A stretch of DNA of 64,000 nt. Source: Yamagishiella unicocca (taxonomy: Eukaryota > Chlorophyta > Chlorophyceae > Chlamydomonadales > Volvocaceae). The position numbers were made by a program, and so were the translations under genes. Under the pieces are notes generated by a model. It was not told the DNA's origin, searched no databases, and worked only from the letters and a program-made list of their open reading frames with translations. The stretch is taken from the NCBI GenBank assembly GCA_003116995.1, contig BDSL01000177.1, forward strand, positions 49,629-113,628, read 5' to 3'. Below are positions 52,893 to 64,000 of the stretch, one piece after another; position 1 is the stretch's first letter; each line of letters opens with the position of its first letter.

Positions 52893-53102
52893 TCCGGTAC
52901 GGAGCGACGAGCATTAGCTTAAGCACTTTAGCGAGGGGCGGCTTAAAGATTTTGACCTATAAGTTACGGTGGAAGCTCGAAATAATTACGGTGCCAACGC
53001 TGCTGATGCCTACAAATTGCCGGCTCACTTCTGGAAAGCACGCGCTTTTCGCTGCCTCTCCTGTCGCTAAGACGTTTCGGTCCCTGGTTGGCCGCAACAG
53101 CC

Positions 53103-56100
53103 ATGGATGAAGTGTTTAAACAGCAGCTGCAGCAGCTGAATTTTGAGATCATGGAGAAGGAGAAATACCTGAGAGAATTGGAGAGCAAGGTCGACAACGA
53201 GACAGACGACAAGTGCTTGGCCAAGCTGACGGATCGGCTCAACCAATTTCACGAGAACTTGAAGCTCCTGCTGTCTGAGCGTAGGAATCTGACGGAAAAG
53301 TGGCTCGGTGCGTCCTTGTTGGTCGGATCAAAACGTTGCACCTACTGTAATGTCTTCGATCGTGTCTTCGTTTTCTTCCACGAAAGATTTAGCATGAGAG
53401 ATGCAGCATGTTGGGTCGCATCCGCTCCTGAGAGGCCTGCGATGTTGAGGGGGAGAAATCACACCCGTCGGTGATGTCTTCCAGCAGACCCCCTCCCTCC
53501 CCATATGCGCGTTCTGAGCACCTCGATGTGCCTCGACCCGTTTCTTGCTCGCGGGTAGAGTGGCCGGGGGGCTACCTTTCGCCCGCACTTCGCCGCGCCC
53601 CTTCGCACCCCTTCCTTGATGGACCCTCTCTAACAGCCTGCATTGTATATGCTCCCTGGGTCATTCCAGATCGTGCAGACGCGGCGGCTGGGCCTGGTCC
53701 AGGCAGCGCGGGAGCTGGCGGTGAGTCCCAGTAGTATTGCTTTTCAGGATCTGGGGTTCCTCGCTCAGGGTTGTGGCTTGCCTGTCCATGTTGACGTCGG
53801 TGGGGGCCACCACACTGTGCCAGCTTTGGTTGAGGTGCGGGCCACGCAGCAGGCCAGGGACATGCAGCACGACGACCGTGGGGGAGGGAGTCAGGGTGGC
53901 GGGGTAGGTGGTATGGTTGAGCGGCTGTGGTGTTTGGGTGGCTGTGGTGTTTGGGTGGTGTGATGGCGGTGCAGCATGCGAGATGCAGCATGGCATTCAC
54001 CGTCAGAAACGGAAGCTAGGGCATAGGGACCTCTGGCCAGTGTGGCCACTACCAAAGGCCGGTCCAGACCCAGCGGCTGGACGGGTGCTGCAACCCGCCC
54101 TCTCAGGACTCCACAAACCCATGAATGGGCCGCCGGGCCGGGGTTTGTGACGCAGCGTGCAGAGCAGCTCCCCATTCGCCAAGAAGTAGTGTGTGCCGGT
54201 GGCTGGAAGACAGGCGCATATGTACTCGCATGCATTGACCAGGCAGCACTGGTGTGCCGCCCAGGCTCTTGAGCAGCTGTTAAGAGCGCACTTGCTTCGC
54301 GGTGATGTAGGCCTCCGGGCATTTGTGGATGTTGCTACGAGATGGGCGTTACTTGCTTGGAGCTGGTTTGAAGCCCCCGTAGTTTCGCACCTGTTTGCGA
54401 TGCTGCAGGTGGTGGGGGCCCAGGCGCAGGTGCACCACCGGCTCAACGGCGGCGGCTGCTGGTGGACAGCGCACCCAATCTGCTGCTGCTCAGCTCTGAC
54501 GGCAGCGGCAGCTTGTGGGAGCTGGCGTACAGCGATCTCGTCCTGCCGTACGTGGACGCGCGGGAGGTGGTGGCCCCGGAGGCGGGTGTGGACGCGCGGG
54601 GGGTGGTGGAGCTCATCCACGTGTGGGCTGAAGCAGCCTTGAGGGCTGCGGTGGACCGAACCCGTGCAAATGCCCCCGCGCCCCTGGTAGTGTCGGGGCT
54701 CGTGAAGGTACGTGTGTCGTGCGCTCGCTGGGTCGCTGTCCTGCTGTTTTATTGCCCCCCGTATAGCGCCCAGCCCCCCCCCAAAGCATTCCTTCTCGCC
54801 CTCCTTGCATCGTTCTCGCTGTCACCCGCGACCCCGGGGAAGACTGGCTCAGGGCGCCGCCGTGCAGCTTTGTGCCGGCACCATGCATCCCCACCCAACC
54901 TCGTCTAGTTAGTCATGCCTGGAACCCCACCCCACCCCCTCACAATGCCCCGCCATATGCATGGCTTCATGCATGCATGGATGCCGCAGGCGGGCAAGTC
55001 CTACACCCTGGAGCACGTGGTGCCCGCGGTCATGGCGGAGGCGCTGCGCAAGCAGCAGCAGCAGGCGGAGGATGGCGGCGGCAAGGCGCCCCCGCTGGCT
55101 GGCATGGTGGTCCTGCGGCTCCGCGGCGACGAGTTGATGCGCTCGGTACGTCAGACAATCGCTGCGAACTATGAGGGTATGCCGACCTACTCACTTGTTC
55201 ATGGCAACGCCGGCCATTCATGTGTGGTGCGCGTGACTGTAATACCTATCCCATTGCGGCCGTCTGGTCCCTGGTTGTTTTTCTGTCGATGCGTTCCGCT
55301 GGTGGTTGCTTTGTGCCTTGCAATGCTGTATGGAGCAGCTGCCGGGGGTTTCTGCATGTTGCATGTGCGCGCATGTACCGTATGCGTTTGCCTGGCGGCG
55401 GGACACATGCCGCATGTGCACACACACTCAGCAGGGGCAGGTGTGTCAAGCGGTGTCAGCTCGATGCATGCTCGCTCGCTTGCGTGTGCGCTGACCCGTA
55501 CGTACGTATGCCGTGCAGGGTGGCGCCACGGCCATGCTGAAGAGCCTGCTGGAGGTGCTGGTGCAATGGGCGCGCAAGGAGCACGTGCCCCTGCGGGCGG
55601 GTGCGCTGGCGGCTGCGGAGGCTGAGCTGGTGCGGCCGCACGACGTTCTGCCCAGCGGGCCGGGCGCCGCCATCCTCGCCTTCCTCAAGGCAGTGGAGGT
55701 GCCGGTGCTGGTGCTGTGGGGTGGGTCGCGGGCGCTTGGCAGGTCTCATGTTCGATTTATGTGCTGTAGCACGAGTGAATCGGTGCGCACGACACAGACA
55801 TCCCATACTGCTGCCTTGGGCCCACTTTTTTACCATGGCATGACACATAAGAATGAACCGCATGGGCCTCCCACTGCCTTAGCCTCGAAATTGGTTTTGT
55901 TTGGTGTTGAGGTCGCTCATTAACACATCCCTTGAGCTCCTTGTCGCCGTAAGATTCCCGTTGGCTTGCAATATGGGTGCCTGGTGTGCTGCCTGACGTG
56001 CTGCCATACACTCCTTTGCCAACCGCCGCGTCCGACATGTGTCACCCGCGTCTACTGGTGTGCGTGCATGCCTAATTGGTGCGGGCTGCGCGCACCCGCC

Positions 56101-59100
56101 GTCTGGGGCTGCGTGCCCGTCTCCCCGGGGTGGTGTAGCAATGTACGGGAGCTCCCCGGAGCCCTGCCACGCCCCAGCCTGCACCACACCCGCTCCACAT
56201 GTCCCGCGCGCGTCCCAGTACTCCCTCCGGTCCCCATAGCCTTCTCTCTTCTTACTTCACGGGCGCTTGCATATTCCTAATCGTTGTTGCTGTCGTCTTC
56301 TTTTGCGCTGCGCTGAACGCGCCCGGGGTGTAGACCGGTCATAACGCGACGCTAGCGTTTGCCATGCGCGCGCACGCCCGACGGTTTCTATACACTGCGT
56401 ACGCCACACTTAGATACGCGGACGCGGATATGCGCGCACGATACGACAAGACATACGCTTAGCTTGCTGTAGCTTGGGCGCTGTGTACACGTACACAGCG
56501 CCTGGGGCGGTATGTTGCCGGAGCCGCTGGATGCTACGACACCACCGGTCATCGGTACAGGGTCCCAACGTGCTGTTCCCGCTGTCGCATCACTAAGACC
56601 ATTGACCCCGCCACCTCCCATCCCCAGGGTCTCTGGTTTTTTGCTTGGATTTAACGAACTCTCCCTCCCTGCGCGTGCTGTACCGTGATGTCCCATGCAT
56701 GTATCAATGCCCGCTCGGCCTTCGCCCTCTATTTTGCTTTCATAGGCGCACGCCGCATGCTCCCATATCCTGCTACTGTGTTTTTCGTCTGCTGTTGCCG
56801 CCGCGGCTGACCGCGTTCAATTGCTGTGAATTTGTGCCGCTGTGCCCCGCATGTCTCCATCGGTCGCGACGGCGTGGCGGATGCGCGCTGGGCACCCAGG
56901 TGAGATGTCAGCCAGCCTGTCAGTCAAAGTCTTAGCTGCACGCGTTCGCGAGGTTACGCGGTCGAGTCCTTTTCGCGCTTGTTAAGCTGGCTCTTTAGTC
57001 AACGGGTATGATCAGCACGATTTTTCAGAGAGCTGCTCTGGAGCTGTTGGCCGCTCGGCGGCCGGGCCATCACTCGGTAACGCGTTCCTGTTCCTGCTGT
57101 ACCGTTCCTCTGACTTCTTCGGCTACTGAACCCAACAACCCCCGCTCCCCTCTGCCCGCCGCATCATCACTTCCACCCAACTAATGCATGGACCCCCCCC
57201 CCGCCCTCTTCCTGTGCTTCTGTGTCGCAACGTCTGTCTACCTCTCCCTCGTCATTAATTGGCACTTCCTCCCCAACACCTACTTCATCTAACATAGTAT
57301 GCATGGCACCCCCCCCCCACACACACACACACCGCGTTCGTGCAGACGAGGTGCAGAGCCTGTTCCTGCCGACCATCGGCGGAAAGCTGGACGCCGCCGG
57401 GGCCGAGTACGTGCGAGACGTGTTCATGAAGCAGCTGCTGGTGTACGGCCCCCCCACCGTGCTGTGGTGCCTGACCGGCAGCTCCATGGTGCAGACCTGG
57501 GTCAGCCTGGCCACGATGCCGCCCAACGGCTACGCGATCATCGCCACCGCCTTCAACGCCGCCCTGCCGGCGACCTACAGCGCCGCTCACATGCAGTGGG
57601 CGTGGCAGCGGCTGGAGCAGCAGTACGGCGGGCCTGCTGGTGCGCCGCCGCTGGACCCAAAGCTGCTGGAGCTGTGCCCGCGGTCCGTGGCGCTGCTGAC
57701 CGCCCTGGTGCGCGCCCAGGGCGACTACGGGCGCCCAAGCGATGTGGCGGCCTTCGTGAGCAGCTTCATGCGGTCCAAGCTCATCGAGGAGGTCCGTGCA
57801 TGCCTGCGTGCGCGTGTGTGTATGTATATTTGTGCTCGTTGTGCAACACCAAAATGTTTTTTGTTGCATCAAGTGATTAAATGCATGCATTACCGGGTCC
57901 AATCCCAGATGCATGTCGCTCTGCCCGCCCAGCCCCTATCCACCCATCCACCCTGCATACTCTACTGCTGCCCTCCCTGACCAGTCGCGCCGGGAGTGGC
58001 AGCTTGGCATGGAGGCCATGCCGGTGTCGCAGCGGCTCGCAGTCCTGGACCTGGCGTTTCCGAACGTGGGCGCGCATATCGACACGGAGCTGCACCCCGG
58101 CCTGCAGCGCTTCCTGGTGCCGCACCTGGACAAGAAGGCGGACGGCCGATACTTCCTCCGCGACTCACACCAGCGTCAGATCGTGCGGGTGAGGCAGAAG
58201 GCGCGTGCATGTATACCAAGCTTATCTCATATACACTTAAGCGTCAGCAGTACCCTGCTCGGTTTTGACTCCAAGAACTCCGCGACATCTGGCACGGTGG
58301 CCCCAGCTCTACATGCTCCAGCGTAAAGCCGGCCTTGACTTGGGTGGGCGTATCACCGATCACTTTAACACCTGCTCTTGCTCCGGGGTTCACGTGACGG
58401 CGGGAGCTCCTGGGAGCCCCGTTCCGCCCCTAGTCATCCCGCCTACCGGCCATGTCGCGCCCATGCACTTTGTCTACCCACACTGTGCCTTCGTAACTTG
58501 TTGTCCGTACTTCGCTTTCGTCAGCACACGTTTTCGTTTCTACTCTACATACGGATCACCTTAGTCAATGAGAGGTTAGGCAGCCAAACGATATGAACCG
58601 GGGGCGTCTTCTTCACGCTGGAGCCGACTACGTCTTCTCTGGTCATTGGTATGGTACCTACCTCGCATCATCTTCTCTACATCGCCTTCGTCTATACTTG
58701 GTCATGCATGGTACCCCCTGTATACTCCGGGATGTAATGCTGCATGGCAACCCCTTATCTTGCGCCCCCCGCGCGTGCTACGTCATGCCCTGCTACACCC
58801 AGTTGATGTTCAACAAGGACGGCACGCTGCGTTACAGCTGGAGCGAGCTGGGCTCCGGCGCTTCCCTGACGCAGCTGGACGCCGCCTGGAACCTGTTCTA
58901 CCTGGGCGAGGCCGCCGACTACGTGCTCGGGCCCAAGGCAAGCCGCCGGTGGCAACACGAGGAGCGGCCGGATGGCATGGACGACTTCCGGGCCAAGCTA
59001 CAGGTCGGCAAGCGCTGCGCAGGGCATAGGGCTTGAGCTCAGATTATGCTTCAGGTATTACCGTACTAGCATAAGCGGCTCGTGTAGATATGTAAAGCAT

Positions 59101-60546
59101 CAGTGCAGATGGAGCCTGCATGTGCGAATGGTGTTTTGTCGCCCCTTGTCCATTGCCGCAATCCTTGGCTTATGCTACTCGCAGGCCATCGCCAAGGACG
59201 TTGCCGACAAGCTCTCAGTGGCAACGGCGGCAGAACGCGCGCAGCAGGCGCAGCAGCAGGCAGCAAGCGCGGACGCCCTGCGCCAGGTGAGAGGCTTTGG
59301 TGAGTGTAGTTGGTCTCCCTAGCCATCGACCAGAATGCGTCGAGAGGGCCATTGCACACTGCATGCTTGCGGTGGTGCTCGGGAGATGGACCCAACCTTG
59401 TGGGCGTTTTGCCGTGCCTTTAAACCTCTAGCCTGCGCTTGCCCGCGCGCGCGCCGTTTGACCGTCGTTCACTCTTGATTAGCCTAGGTGTCCTCATCTT
59501 ACTTTAACGCCCTTCTTCCGCTGAGCTTTTTATACCGGTGCATACTTCCGGTCCTCCACCACCCAACAGCAGCAGCCAGGTGGCGGCGGTGCGGCGCAGG
59601 GCTCCCAGGAGCTGTGGGAACGGCAGCCCTGGTTCCAGGCCGTGCTGACCTCAAAGTGGAACGACCGCGACCGCGAGGCGTACATGAAGAACAGGGAGGC
59701 GCGGCCCACGGACCTGGACATGCTGGTCTTCTACCTGCGGTAGGTGGGTGGGTGGCTGCTACATGCTTCCGCTGCTGTCCGTTCTGCTGTATCTGCTGCT
59801 CACGTGATGTAGTTGCCGGCGGTTGGTGCATGTCTTGCGCCCGGCGGGACGGTCGGGGGCCATTGCTTCATGACAACTCAAGCACCGACGTGCCAGGGCG
59901 GACGGCGGTGTCTCTTCGCTCCACGCCGCCCCTGACTTCTCCCTCGAATACCCTCTGCTGCCGTGCATATTTGCGGGTGTGTACACACGTTCGCAGGCTG
60001 AGCCGCAACGTGCTGGTACACACAAAACCGTGGGACCGGGACGCCGGCGACATATTGGATGTACGCGTAATCAAGGCGCTGCCCGCCGTGCTGGGCCAGC
60101 CCCTCTTCGCCTTCAACGACGCAATGGTGGAGGCGCTGCAGCTGCTGTCGCGCCGCACCGTGGAGGCGGCCGCGGCGGCGTTTGAGGCGGAGCTGCCGGG
60201 AGGCGGCGGAGGCACCGGCAGCATTGAGGGCTCGCCCGATGGCGGCAGCGACAGCGCTGGCGGTCGGGGCCGCGCCGCAAAGGCGATGCCTGTCCAAGGC
60301 GCGCCTTCGTGCCCGGGACCAGCGGCGGCACAGCGTCCGCAGCTGACGTATCCCATCACCGGCAGTCGCAGTGGGTGGGTCAACGGCCAGCCGCGGGCAC
60401 CCACAATCGCGCCGCGCATGCGCATGCGGCTTCCGCTCTTTGCATCAGCTGCCGCACCCGCGGCGGTGGTGGGGCCCCGGCTGCGCTGCTGGTGGTGGGG
60501 CGTGTGCGTGCTGACCGCTGCCACTGCTGCTGGGCGCCGATCATGA
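53103..60546 (+). CDS. CR/RHS-like P-loop NTPase with MDEVF N-module, complete (copy C)
   Basis: Proposed exons: 53103-53307, 53679-53720, 54430-54707, 54990-55145, 55519-55720, 57346-57791, 57985-58188, 58803-59003, 59185-59286, 59570-59739, 59997-60546. All phases agree, giving 2556 nt (about 851 residues). The N-module is a coiled-coil-like MDEVFKQQ exon and a 42-nt linker exon identical to those of the nuclease-kinase gene at 26266. The NTPase has Walker A VSGLVK/AGKSYTL and Walker B VPVLVLW-D-EVQ, each split by an intron, sensor-like TGSSMVQTW, and the C-terminal RYFLRDSHQRQ and QPLFAFNDAM segments. It is the only NTPase copy here with an assigned start. TGTAA at about 60632 follows the stop. 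Function as a CR-type ATPase is inferred from motifs. Confidence 0.7.
53679..53720 (+). other. 42-nt linker micro-exon a (copy C gene)
   Basis: Same as 26842-26883. Confidence 0.55.
54005..54028. repeat. 24-bp module-junction sequence, site 3
   Basis: Identical to 14943-14966 and 27167-27190. Two bases later the sequence joins the NTPase unit (equivalent to 15921). Confidence 0.85.
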
Positions 60547-62038
60547 CCTGCTGTGCGCCGCCGTCAGTGGCAGTTAGCACGGGGCTCAACGGCTCCGAAG
60601 GGGCCCGGTAGTTATGGAGGAGTAGGAGTTGTGTAAAGGAGAGTTATCTGAAGCTTCTGGAAGGCTTCGAGCGAACTAATGGCAGTGAACCAGTGACATG
60701 TGCAGCTCACGTTCGCTGTGCAGGCAAGCTTGCTGTGTTCGATGTATCCGCCGGTGTGCGGTAGTTACCCTTCGCATGGCATCTATCAGGCACCAGCATG
60801 CAAACCAGTAGAATGGGCGGCGGACATGCACTGCTGAACATCGAGGAACCAGCAACTTCAACTCCTTTTGAAAGAGGGGGCTCAGTGGGGACCACGGTTT
60901 TAAACCTTGTCACGTACGGTGAAGGGATGCGTGGGTACTTGTCAGTGCGTGGTCTAAGCCTTCATCCGATTTCTGATACCCGATACCCGATGTGGTGGTC
61001 GCAGTGCAAATTTGCGAATGCCTCCAAAAGGAAGGGCTCGGTTAATGTGCGAGCTGATCAGCGGACGGTACTCGCTGCGTGTACGAATCTGGAAGACACA
61101 TTCTCTGACCACAGACACACCTACACTAGTGTACGGCCGTTGGCCGTGTGCAACTTGTTCAGATGGCTTTGGAACCGGCGATGCAACAATGCAAGCAATG
61201 TGACATTTTGACGATGCAACGATTCCCCAATACCCTAGACGTAAGCGTAATCCGTAACCAATATTTGATAGTTACTAAACATTGCCTAGAAGGATCAGTG
61301 CTGGCGAGCGGGATGCAAGTTTAAGTGTGTGCGGGCAAGGGCCGCCGCAGTAGGCCGCAGTGGGCCCGCCGATTGGTTCTGATGAGATGTGTGCCTGGCT
61401 CAGCAACGATTGCAACGATGTAATATGTATGTGAGAGGCGCGGTGTGAGCACGGGAGACCCGGCAGAGCCGGAAAGTGGACCTAGCACGCCATGGGGTCG
61501 TGCGTGCTAGCTTGATGTTACAGGTTCGGGAAGTGTGGTTTCCCACAGCCCTGTAACGAGACTAAACGAGCCGCACAGGCCCTTCGTCTCGGGTTGTGCT
61601 GTTGTTACGTTCTTGCATCACACTTTCGCCATCTACAGTTGTATCCGAAAGCATTGACCGTCTAGTCCAGACTTCACCAAGATATTTTGCTAGTTTAGCC
61701 TGGTCCTCGTAAAGCATAATCCCTATGGGAGTACTTGCCCCGGTTACGGGCCGGTTGAGGGCCGGTTTTGCGGCCGGTAACCGGGTCTAATCCAACCGGC
61801 ACCAAACCGGGCGGTTGTCGACCAATCCGATAACCGCCCCTTCAACTCGTTCCATAAAACCGGTAACCGGGCAGGCCAGTTATCGGCCAGTTGGTCGTTC
61901 CGTAAAACCAATGTCCCGAGCATTTAAGTCTCTGTCAGGGTGACGCAACCGGTAGGAGGATTGCGGCCGTCGTACAATGTCCCGAGCATTTAAGTCTTCA
62001 GGTGGATCAGCTTCACCGATTCTTGTATACTCTGCCCT
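60547..62038. other. Spacer of copy C
   Basis: Same features as in copies A and B: hairpins near 61482-61556, CCGGTTA array 61740-61899, R1 61910-61938, R2 from 61976. Confidence 0.6.
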
Positions 62039-63894
62039 ATGCTGTCTCCTCGTCGCCCGCAGGCGGGTCCATCCGACGGACCTTCTGGCTTGGCGGGCGT
62101 GCCTGCTGTGCAGCCCAACCCATCTGGACCGCCGGTAAGAAATCATGGGAGCAAGCTTTCCCTTGCGCTACATATGAGCCTAACACTGGCCGGCGGCGCT
62201 CTGCGCAGGCTTCTTTGCCCTCGGTAGTATCGGGCTTGTCGGCGGGTATGGCCTACCTGCTGGCCCGATTTGGCCCTTCTCTCTGGCGGCTGTTTTTCCT
62301 CCTCTCTCTCTTCCTGTCCCAACCCATGGTCAGCTGCTACCGCTGCTTCCCGCTGGTTGCTGCGTCCCGCCTTCCTTGACCGCTGCGCCAACTCGTCGGA
62401 TGGCGTTACCGCCGGGATCCCGACTGGCGCTGCCCCTCCTGGCCCTATGCTCTCGGTAGGGGCTATGGGGCCGCGCTCGTGTCCCCATCAGACTCCATGT
62501 CCATGCACGGCCCTCGCTTAACCACTCCTGCGTGCGACTCTGTATGCCTTGCTCAGTTTCGGCTGGGTACCCTTTCTGTGATATGGCGTGTCTAAAACCC
62601 CGATCGCCGCACCTCTGCCGTTCTGGGTCCCTTCCGATGCTGCGTAGGTGGCACCCCTCCTGGGGGTCGCTGGCGGCCGTCTAGCCGTGTGGAGGCCCGA
62701 CTCCGCCCGGGTTTTTCAGCCCCTCGCGACGAACAGGAGGCGGTGTACCAGGAAGGGCTAGCGACCGTCAACCAGATGCTCCTGGGGGCACTGGCTTCCA
62801 CCACCGTCGCCCGACAGGACGCCGCAAGCGTGGAGTTCCTGGGTTGGCTCTCTCGATGCGGTCGGGGCGGACATGGGCGGACTGCACACCGGACGACGTG
62901 TTGGTCTTCATGGTGACCTGGTGGTTGCCACACCACCGTGCCCAGGGCGGCGGCCCTGTTGGGCCCGCCGCCGTGAAGTCCTGCCTGTCCGCCCTCAGTG
63001 GTTCTTCCTCAGAGTCGGGCGCAGCAGCCGCTATGACGCTCCTACCGGTCTGGGCAACCCCTGTGATTCTATCTGGGTTGAGGACTTCCGCGCCTCCTAC
63101 CAGCGTGCACGAGTGCTGGCCGGATACTCCGAAGTCTCCGCCGTGCCCATGACCCTTGCCAAGTACCGCGCGCTCGTGGCGTACCTGTGGGGCTTAATGG
63201 TGCAGGCCAGCCGCCCCCTGGAGCGGGCTACTGCTGTTGAGGGATCACTTGGCGTGCTGTTGCTGTGGCAAACGGCGGTGCAAGGGCACGACGTGGGCAA
63301 GCTCGGGGCTTGGGGACTTCGTAGACCCTGCGCAACCTCACCGGCCGTACCCGGGTTTCCCGTTGCCGCCACCCTGGGAGTGGGGTCCCTCTCTGGCCCC
63401 TCCCTGTGTTTCCGACAGCGAGGCACCCAAGACTCATAAGCTGGCGCGTGCCCCGCTCGTGGAGCTGGTTCCCAACCCGGCGGAGCCAGCGTTCTGCATT
63501 CCGCGGAACCTGGCCTACTACCTGTGGTGCTGTGGCCAACCCGACGCCCCGGCGGGGAGCGCAGTCCGGGACCTGTTGTTTCGGCCTCTGGCCCCGGATC
63601 AACAGGGCTTCAAGGAGACCGCGCTACGCAGTGCGAGCCTGGCGGCCCGGCTCCGCCTGCAACTACAGGGTGCGGGGCTCTATGAGGTTGAAACCGTCCA
63701 CAGTTTCCGCCGCGGCGCCTTGCAGGCCTCGGAGGCGTCGGGTGAAGTTTCCGCCGCGGCGCCTTGCAGGCCTCGGAGGCGTCGGGTGAAGGGGTTCCCG
63801 CCCTGCTGGCTTTGGGCAGTTGCGGAGCGCCGCCACACTAGGCCGTTACTTGGATCCCCACCGCCACGAGCGGGACGTACGGCCCCGTCTGTGA
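62039..63894 (+). pseudogene. Tyrosine recombinase, frame-broken (copy C)
   Basis: Exon 1 (62039-62134) is intact. From about 62218 onward numerous one-base indels, mostly in C or G runs, break the frame (near 62221, 62387, 62468, 62686, 62866, 63000, 63226, 63251, 63305, 63397, 63426, 63816). A roughly 40-bp segment is duplicated near 63747-63790. HSFRRG and the tyrosine-box region are still readable in pieces. The clustering of errors here and nowhere else suggests poor sequence rather than decay, so copy C may in fact be intact. Confidence 0.6.
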
Positions 63895-64000
63895 GGGACC
63901 GTTGTGGGCAAGTGCTCCGCTGGCCTGTCCCTTCGTGCTTGGTGCTGATCCGCTAGGGCAGTTGGTTGGCCTTGTGATCGCGCGCAGTCGCTTCTCCGCC

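Larger units (their letters stand above)
44281..54028. repeat. Segmental duplication SD2, copy B
   Basis: Truncated NTPase, spacer, recombinase and MDEVF N-module. Compared with A there are few substitutions. It is directly followed by copy C, so B and C form a tandem pair with a period of about 11.28 kb. Confidence 0.9.
54031..64000. repeat. Segmental duplication SD2, copy C
   Basis: NTPase C-module, spacer and recombinase; runs off the window end. The tract to about 62215 matches B and A closely; beyond that it carries many small indels. Confidence 0.9.

Noticed and set aside
1..64000. CRISPR arrays, rRNA genes, telomeric repeats
   Set aside because: No regularly spaced short repeats with unique spacers, no rRNA-like stretches and no TTTTAGGG-type arrays were seen.

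Overview
The window looks like nuclear DNA of a green alga, most likely a chlorophycean/volvocine relative of Chlamydomonas. The evidence is GC-rich, Ala/Gly/Pro-rich coding DNA, many short GT-AG introns, starts in a caccATGG-like context, TGTAA polyadenylation-type signals and chromodomain Ty3/gypsy retrotransposons. The species is not determined. Nothing looks bacterial: no operons, Shine-Dalgarno sites or CRISPR.

The region is dominated by near-identical segmental duplications that carry a modular gene family resembling the Crinkler/RHS-type (CR) effector proteins of eukaryotes. Three kinds of C-terminal module are present: (i) a PD-(D/E)xK nuclease-like domain fused to a kinase-like domain (1-1596, and 27261-29029 within the gene 26266-29029); (ii) a canonical protein kinase (intact in 29849-33090, internally deleted in 1807-3659); (iii) a P-loop NTPase (16320-22447, truncated in 43931-49266, complete in 53103-60546). 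Two clear N-terminal modules are joined to them: one starting MDEVFKQQ (26266, 53103) and one starting MEDWSDR (1807, 29849, 43931). The same N-module occurs with different C-modules. The N-module donors, 42-nt linker micro-exons and C-module acceptors are all compatible with phase-1 introns, which is a signature of exon shuffling. A 24-bp sequence lies in the intron at three of these N/C junctions.

Layout. 1-4414 is a decayed copy of 27428-33866 (nuclease-kinase, then kinase). 4131-5690 holds an unrecognised multi-exon gene interrupted by a young chromovirus-type LTR element (5691-12530, minus strand, TSD gcgct). 12585-16319 is poorly resolved. 15921-27190, 44281-54028 and 54031-64000 are three copies of one roughly 10-kb unit: NTPase C-module, hairpin-rich spacer, tyrosine-recombinase gene flanked by direct repeats, and (first two copies) an MDEVF N-module that feeds the next C-module. 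33867-37320 is low-information DNA with hairpins and short tandem repeats. 37321-43737 is a second young LTR element (minus strand, TSD gagtg), inserted just upstream of an MEDW gene.

Both LTR elements have gag and pol in the same frame separated by one stop codon (TAG or TGA), both carry fresh LTRs, and both have a damaged reverse transcriptase. The last ~1.7 kb contains a burst of small indels that looks like sequencing or assembly error. Functional names for the CR-like genes rest on motifs and remembered family patterns; no search was run. Exon boundaries are manual predictions, checked for splice dinucleotides and reading phase.
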